DNA of 64,000 nucleotides, from the NCBI GenBank assembly GCA_016271365.2, contig CM028131.1, positions 170,752,501 to 170,816,500 of the forward strand, given 5' to 3'. Source of the stretch: Neoceratodus forsteri. Lineage: Eukaryota > Chordata > Ceratodontiformes > Ceratodontidae. The position numbers and the translations under genes are program-made. This document shows positions 1 to 10,283 of the stretch, piece after piece (the stretch's first letter is position 1; every line of letters begins with the position of its first letter). The notes beneath the pieces were generated by a model, which saw only the letters and a program-made list of their open reading frames with translations, was not told the origin of the DNA and did no database searches.

Positions 1-87
1 TTTTACCTCAATAATTAAAAATAACTGCAACACATACAGTAAATCAGTGTATAACTGAAACAAACTGTACCTAGTTATAATAATAGC

Positions 88-228
88 AATAAGAAACTCC
101 AGGGGGTAATGGTAATATCCAGTTAATCACCCTCGGGAGCAATATGGTACTTGGCTGTGCCTCATGCCATATTCATCCCCAAGGGGTGATTAGTATGACA
201 TTAACATAACCCCTTCATTCCTTATTGG
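88..228. repeat. foldback (inverted-repeat) element, copy 1
   Basis: The left arm (about 88-135, beginning CAATAAG) is an imperfect reverse complement of the right arm (about 182-228, ending CTTATTGG), so the single strand would fold into a long hairpin with a short loop. No coding potential. Just downstream (233-275) is a block reading TTATACAATAGCAAGAA followed by CTCTGATTGGTCAG, which recurs at 24833-24880. Probably a MITE-like palindromic repeat; no target duplication was identified. Confidence 0.6.
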
Positions 229-1060
229 TTTTTATACAATAGCAAGAACATTTCCTGGACTCTGATTGGTCAGTGTGTGCCTGGGACAATGAGATTATCT
301 GAGTATAACTTCAATGCATGAAGGTCAGGCACACCCATGACCACATGACAGAGCCAAGAATCGATGCACGGTTTTAGAAGTAGCCGACAATGTAAACCAG
401 TTCAGCTGTAGCTCCCCACACACATACAGATACATACATTCTGTCCCTCACCCCTCTTTTCTTCCAAAGAAAGTTTTTTTTATGGAAGGGAACAACTGAA
501 AGCATGGCCAAAACTGAAACTACTATTATGTGATCTAAGATCTAGAGAAAAAAATAAAACATGTTAACAGCAAAAACTACACATTTACATCCACTCCGTA
601 ACTGCTTCTTCACTCCTGCACCTTCCACTCCATTTTACAACAAATGAACTGGCTTCAAACGTAAAACTTCCCTATTACTGTTCCCTCTGCATCACACTCG
701 CTCATTCAGTAGTGCAATGAGCAGCATTTGAACAGCTGAGTGAGGGCTTCTTGCTTTCACCTAGCACTTGCTTGGCACATACTGGGCACACAACCTTAAC
801 TAAAAATACAACAGTACAAAATTTCAGTCACTAACCTGGCAGCCAGAAAAGCAGGTACCAAGAATGAACACAGTGGAAAATTGATAAAGAATGACCCAAA
901 ATATACGAATGCCACACATGTAGTAAGCACCACCTGCTGCACAAAAAGGGAAACTATGGAATATTTCTTCAATATGTATACCTACCCTAAAAGAAAAACT
1001 GCATAAAAAGCATTTTGATCATATTTTTCTCATTTTACTTTTCTTTTTCAGCAAATGAGC
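229..1060. other. no gene recognised; anonymous AT-rich DNA
   Basis: No reading frame with protein-like composition, RNA gene or clear repeat boundary was seen. The 233-275 block is shared with 24833-24880 and shows that at least the left edge belongs to the same repeat family as the foldbacks on either side. Confidence 0.5.
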
Positions 1061-1072
1061 TATTGTATAATA

Positions 1073-1218
1073 GCAATAATGCACTCCAGGATGTGGGTTG
1101 TGCTGGGATAACCTCACTTCCGAGGTGCTGAATGTACTGAACCTACAGCCTCATGCCCAACCTCCCGGGGCATGAGGTTATCCCAGCACAACCCACACCC
1201 TGTCATGCATTATTGCTT
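1073..1218. repeat. foldback element, copy 2
   Basis: The left arm starts AATAATGCACTCCAGG and runs through GTGGGTTGTGCTGGGATAAC. The right arm GTTATCCCAGCACAACCCAC then TGCATTATT is its reverse complement over about 40 bases with few mismatches. The loop is about 50 bases. The same arm sequence with small changes occurs at 25047-25189, so this is a repeat family and not a chance palindrome. It is preceded by ATTGTATAATAG, the inverse of the TTATACAAT block at 233. Confidence 0.75.
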
Positions 1219-1413
1219 AAATAACCCATCTTACTTTGATTTAAACTGACAGCTGTCCATGCATTTTCTAGGTTATACTTGTTTCTCTGATCTCCCATTA
1301 CCTGCTGTCCAAACTGCATTGCAAATATGATATTCCTGTATATAAACAAAAATGCTAGCAGAAGAAAGTACAAATGGCCCATTGAGTCCACTCATTGTGG
1401 AGCTTAAGCGTTC

Positions 1414-1918
1414 TTGTTACATGTTGCCAAGCCCCTCGTCCCTGTTGCCTTAACCTTCTCCTTGAATTTAACCCACTTGCTTTTAAAACTCCAAAATGTT
1501 TTGTTATTGTATTCCCCCTCTTGTAATGCATTCCACCCTGTTACCATCTTCTCCTTGAAGAAGTGCCTCCTGGCATCCTTCCTGTACCTTCACCCTGCCT
1601 TCATGTAGTTGTGCTGTCTGGTGTTCCTATTTTCACTGATATTAAGAAAATCCCCAAGGTCAACCTTGTTTATACCTTTGAGATACCAGTACTTGAAGGT
1701 CCCAATCATGTACCCCCCCCCACTCCTCTACTCAAGTGAGCACATGTTCAGGTTCACAACTCTGCTAGTAAGAGATCTTCTGTTGCACTTGAATTGTCTT
1801 TGTAGCCCTTCTCTGCACTGTCTCAAGCTGATGTATTGTATAGCTTCCTGAGATAGAGGCTCCAGCACTGCACACAGTACTTCAGATGTGGCTGAACAAC
1901 GGATCTGTATAGGAACAG
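1414..1918 (-). pseudogene. CR1-type LINE, ORF2 3' part, antisense, left piece (split by DIRS)
   Basis: Read on the minus strand, this encodes broken pieces of the C-terminal part of a CR1-clade non-LTR retrotransposon ORF2. It starts LFLYRSVVQPHLKYCVQCW at the DIRS junction and continues through a KTVQRRATK-like segment to the GTFKYLKGINKVDLGDF region typical of the CR1 tail. Stops and frameshifts are frequent, so it is an old dead copy. Its upstream continuation lies on the far side of the DIRS element at 7642-7770; joining the two gives continuous CR1 sense (TSRRKEVI then LFLYRSVV). CR1 proteins reverse transcribe their own RNA at a nicked genomic target; nothing here could still do so. 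Confidence 0.8.
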
Positions 1919-2120
1919 AAGAAAAAATTACTCACCTTAGTAATTGCTTTTCTTCTCATGGAGTCTTGCTGTATTAGGACTTAATGCAGTTAGCCACTGC
2001 ACTCGAACTGCCCCGGAGAGGATAGGGTTAACTCCAGAGCAGTCTGGAGTTCCACAGCGCGAGGGCCCTGTTCAAAGCTCTATCTGGCTAGTTTCAAATG
2101 AAACTGCCAGGTTCTTTACG
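1919..2120. repeat. DIRS left inverted terminal repeat
   Basis: This segment is the reverse complement of 7470-7641 for most of its length; shared blocks include TTAATGCAGTTAGCCACTGC and GGATAGGGTTAACTCCAGAG. The outermost bases differ between the two ITRs (AAGAAAAAATTACTC here, TTCAAACACCATG at the other end), which is normal for DIRS, where each outer edge is separately templated by the internal complementary region. Confidence 0.9.
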
Positions 2121-2467
2121 AAGCTAAACTAATATAGCAAGTCTGTGTGGAAAAGCTCTACACTAGCCATTGGCTACCTACCAGTAGTAGGACAACAAAA
2201 ACACAACAACAATCATAGAATAATAACAAAATCACCTGTTATTGTTAGAATCACCCATGACAAGCACTAATAGGCCCCCTCTCCCCAAAAGACTCAAGTC
2301 CAGAGAGGGAGCCACCTATCACTTAACAAAAAACAGAATCACCTAGTTCCTAACCCAAATGAACAAAAGGAGGGGGAACTAGAGAGAAATTGAAATGGCA
2401 TGACAGTGCTTGCAATTTGACAACCCCATACTCAAGTAGGAGTTCTGAGCAGGGTAGGAGGAGGGTT

Positions 2468-2571
2468 GTCCTAATACAGCAAGACTCCATGAGAAGAAAA
2501 GCAATTACTAAGGTGAGTAATTTTTCTTCAAACACCATGAAGTCTTGCTGCTATTAGAACTTAATGCAGAT
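2468..2571. repeat. DIRS internal complementary region
   Basis: The left half (2468-2530, ending CTAAGGTGAGTAATTTTTC) is the reverse complement of the left outer edge starting at 1919. The right half (about 2527-2571, TTCAAACACCATGAAGTC onward) is the reverse complement of the right outer edge ending at 7641. The two meet with no gap, so the region spells the junction of the circularised element. This is the diagnostic split-repeat signature of DIRS elements and fixes both ends of this insertion. Confidence 0.92.
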
Positions 2572-2667
2572 ATACAGCAGTACCTCCATGGAGGAGGGTC
2601 AGAACCTACTGGGAATAGAGCTCTGAAGCACAGCTGTGCCAAACCGAGCATCTCTCCTGGACTGGAC

Positions 2668-3545
2668 ATCCAGGGAATAATGCTTGGTAAAGGTGTGACT
2701 GTTTCCAGGTAGCAACTTGGCAAATTTCCAAAATGGGAATATCTCTAGCAGCCGCTAGAGATGCAGCTAGTACCCTGGTGGAATGAGCCCTCAGTCCGAG
2801 GGAGGTTCTCTACCTAGTTTTTGGTAACAGAACTGGATACAAGAGACAATCCACCTCGCAATTGTTCTCTTAGTGGCAGGTCTCCCTTTGCCAACTTCTC
2901 CATAGGTAAGGAAGAGTTGGAGGGATTCGAACCTGTGACCCTTGGTGCATTCCAAATAGCAGCTTAGGGCTCTTTTGACATCCAGACTGTGCAATCTCCT
3001 CTCCCCTGAGGAGGAATGCTCAGTGAGAAATACTGGAAGAGAGATGGATTGGTTGAGATGAAAATCTGAAACCACTTTAGGTAAAAACTTCTGTTAGTCC
3101 TAAGGACTACCTTATCTCTGTGAAAAGAAATAAAATCTTCTTCTACTGACAAGGCCTGTAATTCACTCATACGTCTAGCAGAAGTGATAGCCACTAGAAA
3201 AACAGTCTTCCAAGTCAAAAACTTGAGGTCTGCCGAGGACAGAGGCTCAAAGGGGGGTTGCATTAGCTGAGCAATGTAAACATTCAGGTCCCATGCAGGA
3301 GCTGGTTCCCGAAAGGGGGGGTTAGTGTGAAGTAACCCTTAAAAACTGGAAAAACAGGGTGAGAAGAAAGGAAGCAGGCTTCCCGCTGACACAAAAGCAG
3401 AGACAGCTGCCAGATGAACCTTTAAGGTAGCTGGCCTAAGGCCTAAGGAATTTAAATGGACCAAATAGTCCAGTAAAATGGGCAGATTAGCAGATTCTGG
3501 GATAATCTGCTTCTCAGAACACCAAATGAAAACCTCTTCCACTTA
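2668..3545 (-). pseudogene. DIRS tyrosine recombinase (integrase), broken
   Basis: Minus-strand reading frames give a tyrosine recombinase in several pieces. The N-terminal helical part runs from about 3542 (ILLDYLVHLNSLGLRPATLK). The first catalytic arginine lies in TSARRMSELQALS (about 3170). The HxxR box reads AHSTR (HSTR at 2785-2774). The tyrosine nucleophile is expected in KHYSLD (2685-2668). All three core signatures can therefore be found in order, but premature stops and frameshifts separate them. In DIRS elements this enzyme integrates a circular DNA copy by strand exchange and so makes no target duplication. It lies next to the internal complementary region, its usual place. Confidence 0.85.
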
Positions 3546-3649
3546 GAATTGTAAGTGGCTCTAGTGGAAGGTTTCTAGAAGCCTTTAAAATATCCAGGAC
3601 ACCTTGAGAAAGGTGTAAATCAGCAAATTCTAACTCCTCAAGAACCAGG

Positions 3650-5460
3650 CCTTGAGGTGGAGGGAATTGAGGTTCGGATACCACACTCTCCCCTGTGCAC
3701 AGATCAACAGGTCATGGGTCCTGGGCAAGCTCAGGGGAGGGTGGAATGTCAGGGACAGGAGGAGAGGGTACCAGGGCTGTCTGGCCCAGTCTGGAGCAAT
3801 CAGAATCACTCTGCAGGGCTGAGTTCTGATTTTTACTAGTACCCTGAAGAGGAGAGGGAAGGGGGGAAAAGCATACAAGAACTTCCCTTTCCAATCCCAC
3901 TGAAAGGCGTCCAGTGGGACTGATCCCAGAACTGGAGGCCTGCAACAAAACAGGGGAAGTTGATGGTTGTCTGGGGCTGCGAAAAGACCTATCTGAGGGG
4001 TGCCCCATCTGGCAAAGACTGACCCCAGCACCAGAGAATTCAGAGCCCATTCGTGATGGCCCTGAGAAATTCTGCTGAGGGCATCCGCCAGGAATTGTCC
4101 CTCCTGGAAGGTGAACTGCTATCAGGGAGGTGTTCAGGAGTAAGCCAGAGACCACAACTTCATTGCTGAGTGCACAAGGCTGATGACAGGTACTGCCTTG
4201 CTTGTTGATGTACCACATTGTTTGTGGTGTTGTCTGTCCTGACTTGGACTACCTTGTTCTGGACTGTAGTCGAAAAACCTGGAGAGCTAAGAGAACAGCT
4301 CTGAGTTCCAAAAGGTTGATGTGGAGCAGAGATTCCTGAGGGACCACACTCCCTGAGTGGAAAGGTCGCCAAATGTACCCCACCTAACAGGGAGGCATCC
4401 GTGGTGAGGTGAGGAATGAAGAACAGGTGAAGGGGACCCCTGAGTTAAATTGCTTCGATCCTGCCACCACTGAAGGGCTAGGATCAGGGTTTTGGTCACT
4501 GGGATTAACTTGGATAGGGGGTCCTTCCTTTGAGACCAGTAGGACCTCAAGTGGAACTGGATGTCTCTCATCTGAAATCTTGCTCCCTGCATGACAGCTG
4601 TGAAAGCAGCCATGTGTCCTAGGAGTTGCAAAAAGTGCCTTGCTGGTCGAGAGACTGCAGGGTAAAGGAGGATGCCAGGGAAATGAGTCTGTCCACTCTT
4701 TCGGAGGGAAGAAATGCCCTGGCTGACTTTTGTTCAATTCTGCACCTATGAAAGTTAGTACCTGAACTGGTTCCAGAACTGACTTTGGAAAATTCAACAG
4801 GAATCCCAGAGAAGTGAGAAGTTGCTGGGAGACTTGCAAGTGGGATTTTACCTGATCTGGAGACTGACCCACTATGAGCCAGTCGTCCAGGTAGGAAACA
4901 CAGCAACCCTTGCCCTCTTAAATGAGCCACTACAGCTAAATATTTTGTGAAAACCCTTGGAGCAGAGGTGAGCCGAAGGGCATTGCTCTGAACTGGTAGT
5001 GGCCAGAGGGTAGTTCGAACCTGAGGTACTTTCGGTGAGAAGGCCTGATCAAAATATGAAAATAAGTGTCCTTGAGGTCAGGAAGCTAGCCAGTCCCTGG
5101 CCTTAGGGAAAGCAGAATCATTGCCAGAGTTAACATTTTGAACTTTGGTTTCAAAAGATGCTTGTTGGGAACCTTAAATCTAAGATGGGCGCCACTCTCC
5201 TGTCTTTTTGGGGTAAGAAATACCTCGAGTACAGACCCTTGCCCTGATGGCAAGGAGGAACTCTTTCCACTGCCTTGCAGCCCAGCAGAGAAGAAACCTC
5301 TGCTTCCAAAGCAAGGGCTTCTGAAGGATTTGCAGGTGGAAAATGTCTGGCTCTCATCTTTGGGAACTGTTTGAAACTGAGAACCAGACCTTGGCACCAC
5401 CTCCAGAACCCATTTGTCTGAAGTTAGGGACAACCAGTTCTGGCTGAAATAAGCCAACCT
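3650..5460 (-). pseudogene. DIRS reverse transcriptase / RNase H polyprotein, broken
   Basis: Minus-strand frames encode the pol protein. The RT start is near 5357 (EAEVSSLLGCKAVERVP). The RT active-site box is YLDDWLIV (4893-4870), with both metal-binding aspartates intact, followed by QQLLTSLGFLLNFPKSVLEP and the connection region. The RNase H signature VRTDNTTNNVVHQQAR lies near 4255-4195. The C-terminal tail (about 4030-3650) contains ARWGTPQIGLFAA and WARQPWYPLL, both typical of DIRS pol. Several frameshifts and stops break it. The enzyme would copy element RNA into DNA inside gag particles. It sits between gag and recombinase, as in other DIRS elements. Confidence 0.9.
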
Positions 5461-5562
5461 GCCCCCACCAGTACAGGAGAATCGGCCCTGGGCACCCCAT
5501 CAGGGTGCCTGCTTGGCAGCAGCTTTAGGCTGAGGAGAGGGAGATGGTCTGCCTGTGCCCGT

Positions 5563-7082
5563 CTACCCCTGCCTCTGAAAAACCCTCTGTGCAAAGGCTG
5601 AAGAGGCCTGAACTTGATAAAGGGCCTGTGGTGAGGCCTGCCCCCTGAGGGCATGCCTTTGTGGAGTGGCATGCCTCTCCTTAGCTTGGGCACTTTTGTA
5701 GGTAGTTCTGTATTCATCCATTTTCTTCATGTAATTTTCTGTTTGATCCCCAAACAGAGAGTTTCCTACTACAGGAAAATCTATAGCCTTTGCCTGAGTA
5801 TCTTGGGACAGATTAGTGCATCTAAGCCATGCCAACCTACGGAGAGCTACAGAAGTGGCCATGACCCTAGAGGAAACATCATTAACATCAACGGCAGTAT
5901 GAAATTGAACTTTAGAGGCTTCAATGCCATCAGCAGCCACTTGTTCCAACTCACTAGCCAGCTGGCCCTGGGCCGCCTGCTTGGCTAACTGCAATATAGT
6001 GTCCCATCTAGATTTCTGATATCTAGCCACATAAGCCATATAATTAGCCTGCCTGAGTCCCAATGAAGCTGCCATATATTGCTTTTTCGTCATGGCATCA
6101 ATCTTCCTGGAATCCTTATCAGGAGGATGTGATGCCAGGGGAATATTAGCCTTGTCACAGGCTGCAGCTTGAACAACACCTACATGACTACACTGCTCGG
6201 TGAGGAAGTCTGTATCAGGGCCTGATAAAGTATACCTTCTGTCCATTTTCTTATCTACAGGAGGAACGGAATGAGGATTTTTAAAATCTTTGTTGTTTGC
6301 TTCCTAAATGACTTATGCAAAGGAATAGACAACCTTCTAGACTCTGGAATATCCATCATTTCTACATAATCAGGCTCCTCTTGCTCATCCACAGCCTCCT
6401 CTAAAGGGAGCTGGAGGGTTTCTTCCACCTTTTATAAAACATAAAATGAGAAGGGACTCAGACAGCAAAGGGGAGATTCTAAGGGTCTATCTGGAGAAAT
6501 GCCCGGTTCAATGGGCACGTCCAGACCTTCCCAGTCACAAATACACTGATCAAATTCCTCCTCCCCCTCCTGTGGTTCATAAAACTCCTCAACATCATAA
6601 TCCTGAACTACTGGACCTGAATGAGCCACCCTTTTCCCAATTGTAGGGGGCTCGACAAGTCCCCGAGACAAAGACTGAACAATCTGAATGGCTTTTGCTA
6701 TTTCTGCAGCAGTTGGAGAGACAATTTTGGACTCCAGACCTGCTGATTTCTTTGTCTTTTTGCTGGAGCTGGTTTCTCTGAACCAGCTTTTCTTTGCCGA
6801 GGAAGTCTTGCCCTAGTCAGAGGGCACTCCCTCTGGTCCAGTGGGTACTGGACCGGGCTGGCCATCGGGTCGCGGACTTTTGGCCTCTCGTTCCCTAGAG
6901 CTGGCCCAATCTCTTTTCCAGGGTGGCTGCAGGAAATTTTCACACCTGGCAGTCTGACAGGAGGTGGTCAGCCCCAGACAATAGACACAAGTGGTGTGTG
7001 GATCAGCCTTGGCAAGGCTTCCGACAGACATCACAGTGTTGAAACCCAGTGGGCCGGTTTTCTTTTGGGTTTCTCAGACATA
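5563..7082 (-). pseudogene. DIRS gag-like structural protein, broken
   Basis: The likely start is the ATG at 7082, giving MSEKPKRKPAHW and then a shifted frame with ADPHTTCVYCLGL, the cysteine-containing N-terminal box usual in vertebrate DIRS gag proteins. The longest intact stretch is 6246-5563 (227 residues), with the helical segments LGLRQANYMAYVARYQKSRW and DVSSRVMATSVALRRLAWLR. An acidic stretch lies between 6671 and 6430. Gag would package element RNA. At least two frameshifts separate the N-terminal box from the helical domain. The basic, proline- and arginine-rich end (5717-5424) probably continues toward the RT frame. Confidence 0.8.
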
Positions 7083-7469
7083 ATGCCAGCCTAACCAACA
7101 AACTTGCCCTTTAAACGGCCGTGCCAGGCAAGACACCCTTATCGGTTCCTAACCGTGTCACGGGTATTGGAAAAAACCCCAAATAAAAAATTAAGGTTTT
7201 TTTAGAACCGATAAGAACCGGGTACCGCACTTCTAAAGCCCAAAAATCGTAAAATAAGCCAACCGATCGGTTCAGACTGAACCGATAATGTATTTCCACA
7301 CAGACTTTATTTTTAGTACTTACGGTTACCAGATAGAGCTTTTGACCGAAAACGCGGTAATTTTTAAACACTTGCCAGTTCAAATGAACCGAGTAAATTC
7401 GCTTGAACGGCGAAATGAACCGAGCTGAAGGAGCTGATCTCCGGAGCGACTGTTCAGTGAAAGCGGAGT

Positions 7470-7641
7470 AAAGAATCTAGCAGTTTCATTTGAAACTAGC
7501 CAGATAGAGGCTTTGAACAGTGCCCTCACGCTGTGGAACTCCAGACTGCTCTGGAGTTAACCCTATCCTCTCCGGGGCAGTTCGAGTGCAGTGGCTAACT
7601 GCATTAAGTCCTAATAGCAGCAAGACTTCATGGTGTTTGAA
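7470..7641. repeat. DIRS right inverted terminal repeat
   Basis: Reverse complement of the left ITR (see 1919-2120), from TTTCATTTGAAACTAGCCAG to the outer edge ATGGTGTTTGAA. The outer edge matches the right half of the internal complementary region at 2527-2571. The DNA immediately beyond (TGACCTCC) is CR1 and continues at 1918 on the other side. Confidence 0.9.
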
Positions 7642-7770
7642 TGACCTCCTTCCTCCTACTGGTGAACTCCATTGAAATACAAAGCCAGCATCCTGTTCAG
7701 GTTTGCTACTACCTTTCTGTATTTCATTGAAGATTTCAAGTTGTTCAGTGTTTCAGTTATATTAGTGAAA
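7642..7770 (-). pseudogene. CR1 antisense fragment, right piece of the copy split by DIRS
   Basis: Minus-strand translation gives KYRKVVANLNRMLALYFNG and MEFTSRRKEVI, matching the GILGCIGKGITSRRKEVVLPL segment that appears in the CR1 copy at 36120-36200. It runs directly into the DIRS right edge, and the continuation is at 1918. A plus-strand CR1 of different age begins immediately afterwards. Confidence 0.75.
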
Positions 7771-8048
7771 GAAGGAAAAGGGTGGGAGAATCATAAGGCT
7801 AGTTGAGGGGGTAGGGTGATACAGGAGGATGGGCAAAAGGCTGCCATTCTAAATGACTACTTTTGCTTAGTTTTCACTAGGAGGACAGCTGGTCCATGCA
7901 AGAGAACAGCAACAAAGCAGCTACTAATGGAATCCATGAAATGAGACAGCCCTTGTTTACTAGTGAAAGGGTTCTGAAAGGGCTGTCTGCCCTTAAGATA
8001 GATAAGGCCCCAGAACCAGATGGGTTGCATCCGACGAAACTCAGGGAA
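7771..8048 (+). pseudogene. CR1 ORF2 fragment, plus strand, piece 1 of 3
   Basis: The plus strand encodes LKIDKAPEPDGLHPTKLREL, the N-terminal part of the CR1 reverse transcriptase domain (usual form KAPGPDGLHP). It breaks off at ACTCAGGGAA (8039-8048), which is repeated at 8859-8868 on the other side of the foldback insert. The same CR1 continues at 8869-10283 and again at 21106-21255. Confidence 0.8.
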
Positions 8049-8858
8049 TTATAAGTTCCAATGTGAAAATGCTGCAAACCACAGTATGGGGCAGGTGCTG
8101 AGGGAGTGCAGCCAGCCCTGTGTATGCACCAGTTTCAAACAGTTTCAGCACTCCAAAGAAATGACAGCCACAGAAAACAGCACAATGGCAATATAATGAA
8201 AATAAACTTTTCTTCCTGGCTTACAGTGAGCAGTACAAGTGCTTATCATCAGTGCTTCAGCAACTGTCTTCCTCAGGCAGTGTGGCTACATTAGAGGTTG
8301 CGTTCTACTTTATACAACCCCATATAATTAAAAACAGCTGTTGGTAATAAACTTTAAACACATTATTCAATTGATTCAAACAGTTCTAGTTATGCATTTT
8401 TGAAACTGACTATAATTATAAAAACAAAATGCTCAAGCCATAATCTGAAGATAATTTTGTGTTAGACATGTTGTTAGAGTAGTTGTTTTAAATGTATTTT
8501 ATGTAATTAGTAGCATTTCTGCTCCATGCCATTAAGTCTGACGCCTTAACTTTTTTTGTTAAATACCTTTCTGCTTTGTGAATGAGTTGTCACTAGAACT
8601 GTTTGAATCAATTGAATAATGCATTCAAAGTTTATTACCAGTACCTGTTCTTTACTATATGGGGTTGTATAAAGTGGATCGCAATCTCTAATGTAGCCAC
8701 ACTGCCTGAGAAAGGCGGCTGTGTTGCTGAAGTGCTGGGGACGATCACTTGTATTGCTCACTGAAAGCCTGGAATAAAAAGTTTATTTTCATTATATTGC
8801 CATTGTGCTATTTTCTTTGGCTGTCATTACCTTTGGAGTGCTGAGGCTGTTGGGAGCT
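8049..8858. mobile_element. foldback MITE-like insert inside CR1
   Basis: The insert is flanked by the direct repeat ACTCAGGGAA (8039-8048 and 8859-8868). Inside, two arms of roughly 250 bases (about 8143-8395 and 8590-8845) are inverted copies at high identity; both contain AGCACTCCAAAG, CACAATGGCAATATAATG, CAGGCAGTGTGGCTACATTA and TTATTCAATTGATTCAAACA. The arms are separated by about 200 bases of AT-rich sequence. No protein is encoded. The outermost 60-90 bases on the left are not part of the arms, so the true element edge may differ from the duplication. Confidence 0.75.
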
Positions 8859-8868
8859 ACTCAGGGAA

Positions 8869-10283
8869 CCAGCAATGGAGCTGGATGAACCACTGGTATA
8901 TCTGTTCAAAAGTTCACTTAGGTCTGGGGAAGTTCCAAGAGATTTGATGGTGGCAGACATTGTAGTGCTTTATAAGGTGGGGGGATAAGGAGCAACCAGA
9001 GAACTACATGCCTGTAAGTCTAACTTCTATAATAGGGAAGCTGATGGAGTCCCTGATCAAAGAGGGCCTCATAGACTACCTGGAGAGCAACAGGCTCCAG
9101 GATAGTAAATAGCATATTTTTGTGGCAGGAAGATCTTGTCAGACTGGTCTGATAGTTGTCTTTGACTGGGTGACAAAGGAATTAGACAAGGGCCATGCTG
9201 TGGACCTGCTCTACTTTGACTTCAGCAAGGTTTTTGACTTGAATCCTCACAAACGATTCTTCAAGAAGATGGAAGACATGGGTGCAGCTAAACCCATAGT
9301 GAACTGGGTGGGTAACTAGCTAGAGGGGTGGCAGCAGAGGATGGTGTTCTATGGGGTTAAATCAGAGGAGACGGAGGTTATGAGTGGAGTACCACAAGGA
9401 TCAGTTCTGGGTCCTGTCCTCTTCAACATGTTCATTAGTGACTTTGAAGAAGGGATCCAGGGCAGGTTGTGTCTCTTCGCAGATGACACAAAACTATGTG
9501 GGAGGGTGGATAGTGACAAGGGAATAAAGGAAATATGGAGGGACCTGCAAAAGCTAGAGGGGTGATCAAAGGTCTGGTAGTAAAATTTCAATGCTAGAAA
9601 GTGCAAGGTAATGCACCTAGGGAAAAAGACCCCTTAAGACAGAGTACTGGATGGGAGGAGAAAGACTTATCACTATAACTGAGGAATGGGATCTGGGAGT
9701 TATCATTAGCAACTCACTTAAGCAATTGAGTCAGTGCAACAATTCCTATAGCAAGGTTAACAGAATGCGGGACTGTATAAGGAGGGGTATTGATAACAGA
9801 AGAAAGGAGGCAAACATTCCATTTTTCAGATCCCTGGTGAGGCCTCACCTAGAGTACTGTGCCCAGTTCTGGACTTCTCACTTCATCAAGGATAAGGATA
9901 GGCTGAAAACAGTGTAGTACAGAGTAACAAAAATGATTCACGGCCAGCAGGGAAAATCCTATAAGAAGCACCTCAAGGCACTAAATATGTGCTCACTGGA
10001 GAGGGGAGATATGATAGAGACCTTCAAGTTCCTTAAAGGAATTAACAAAGTAAACTGCAGGGGACTATTTAGCCTGCATACCACTTCACAGTCACATGGA
10101 CTCGAATGGAAATTAACAGAAGGTAGATTCAGAAGAGATGTGAGTAAGTATTACTTTAGGAAAGGCGGTGGAACCTTGGAACAGTCTGTCGGCTGAAGTG
10201 GTGTGTGCATAAACAGTCAGGAGATTCAAGCAGGGCTGGGACATAATGAAGGGAATAGTGGTTACGGGGGGAGGTGACAGGAC
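8869..10283 (+). pseudogene. CR1 ORF2 reverse transcriptase, plus strand, piece 2 of 3
   Basis: Broken frames encode the central and C-terminal CR1 ORF2. The palm motif A region reads DLLYFDFSKVFDLNPHKRF (about 9200-9260). Motif B is SGVPQGSVLGPVLFNMFISD (from about 9383). Motif C is the FADDTKL box near 9480 with both aspartates present. Then come NARKCKVMHLGKK, RPHLEYCAQFW (about 9840) and the tail ending in a CR1-like WNLGTVCRLKW. Frameshifts and stops make it a dead copy. The 3' end was cut by insertion of the 10.8-kb hAT at 10283/21106; the target GACAGGAC is present on both sides. Confidence 0.9.
10276..10283. repeat. 8-bp target-site duplication (left) of hAT-1
   Basis: GACAGGAC here is identical to 21106-21113. 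An 8-bp duplication is the hallmark of hAT transposition, and the outer flanks on both sides are one CR1 3' end. Confidence 0.92.

Larger units (their letters stand above)
1919..7641 (-). mobile_element. complete DIRS-type tyrosine-recombinase retrotransposon
   Basis: A 5.7-kb element with the full DIRS layout, read on the minus strand: inverted terminal repeat (ITR), gag, reverse transcriptase/RNase H, tyrosine recombinase, internal complementary region (ICR), second ITR. The ICR (2468-2571) is complementary to the outer edges of both ITRs joined end to end, as expected for the circular intermediate that DIRS elements are thought to integrate through. The flanks are two halves of one CR1 copy that abut with no target duplication, consistent with recombinase-mediated insertion. 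All reading frames carry stops or shifts, so this copy looks inactive. The methyltransferase domain of some DIRS elements was not seen. Confidence 0.92.
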
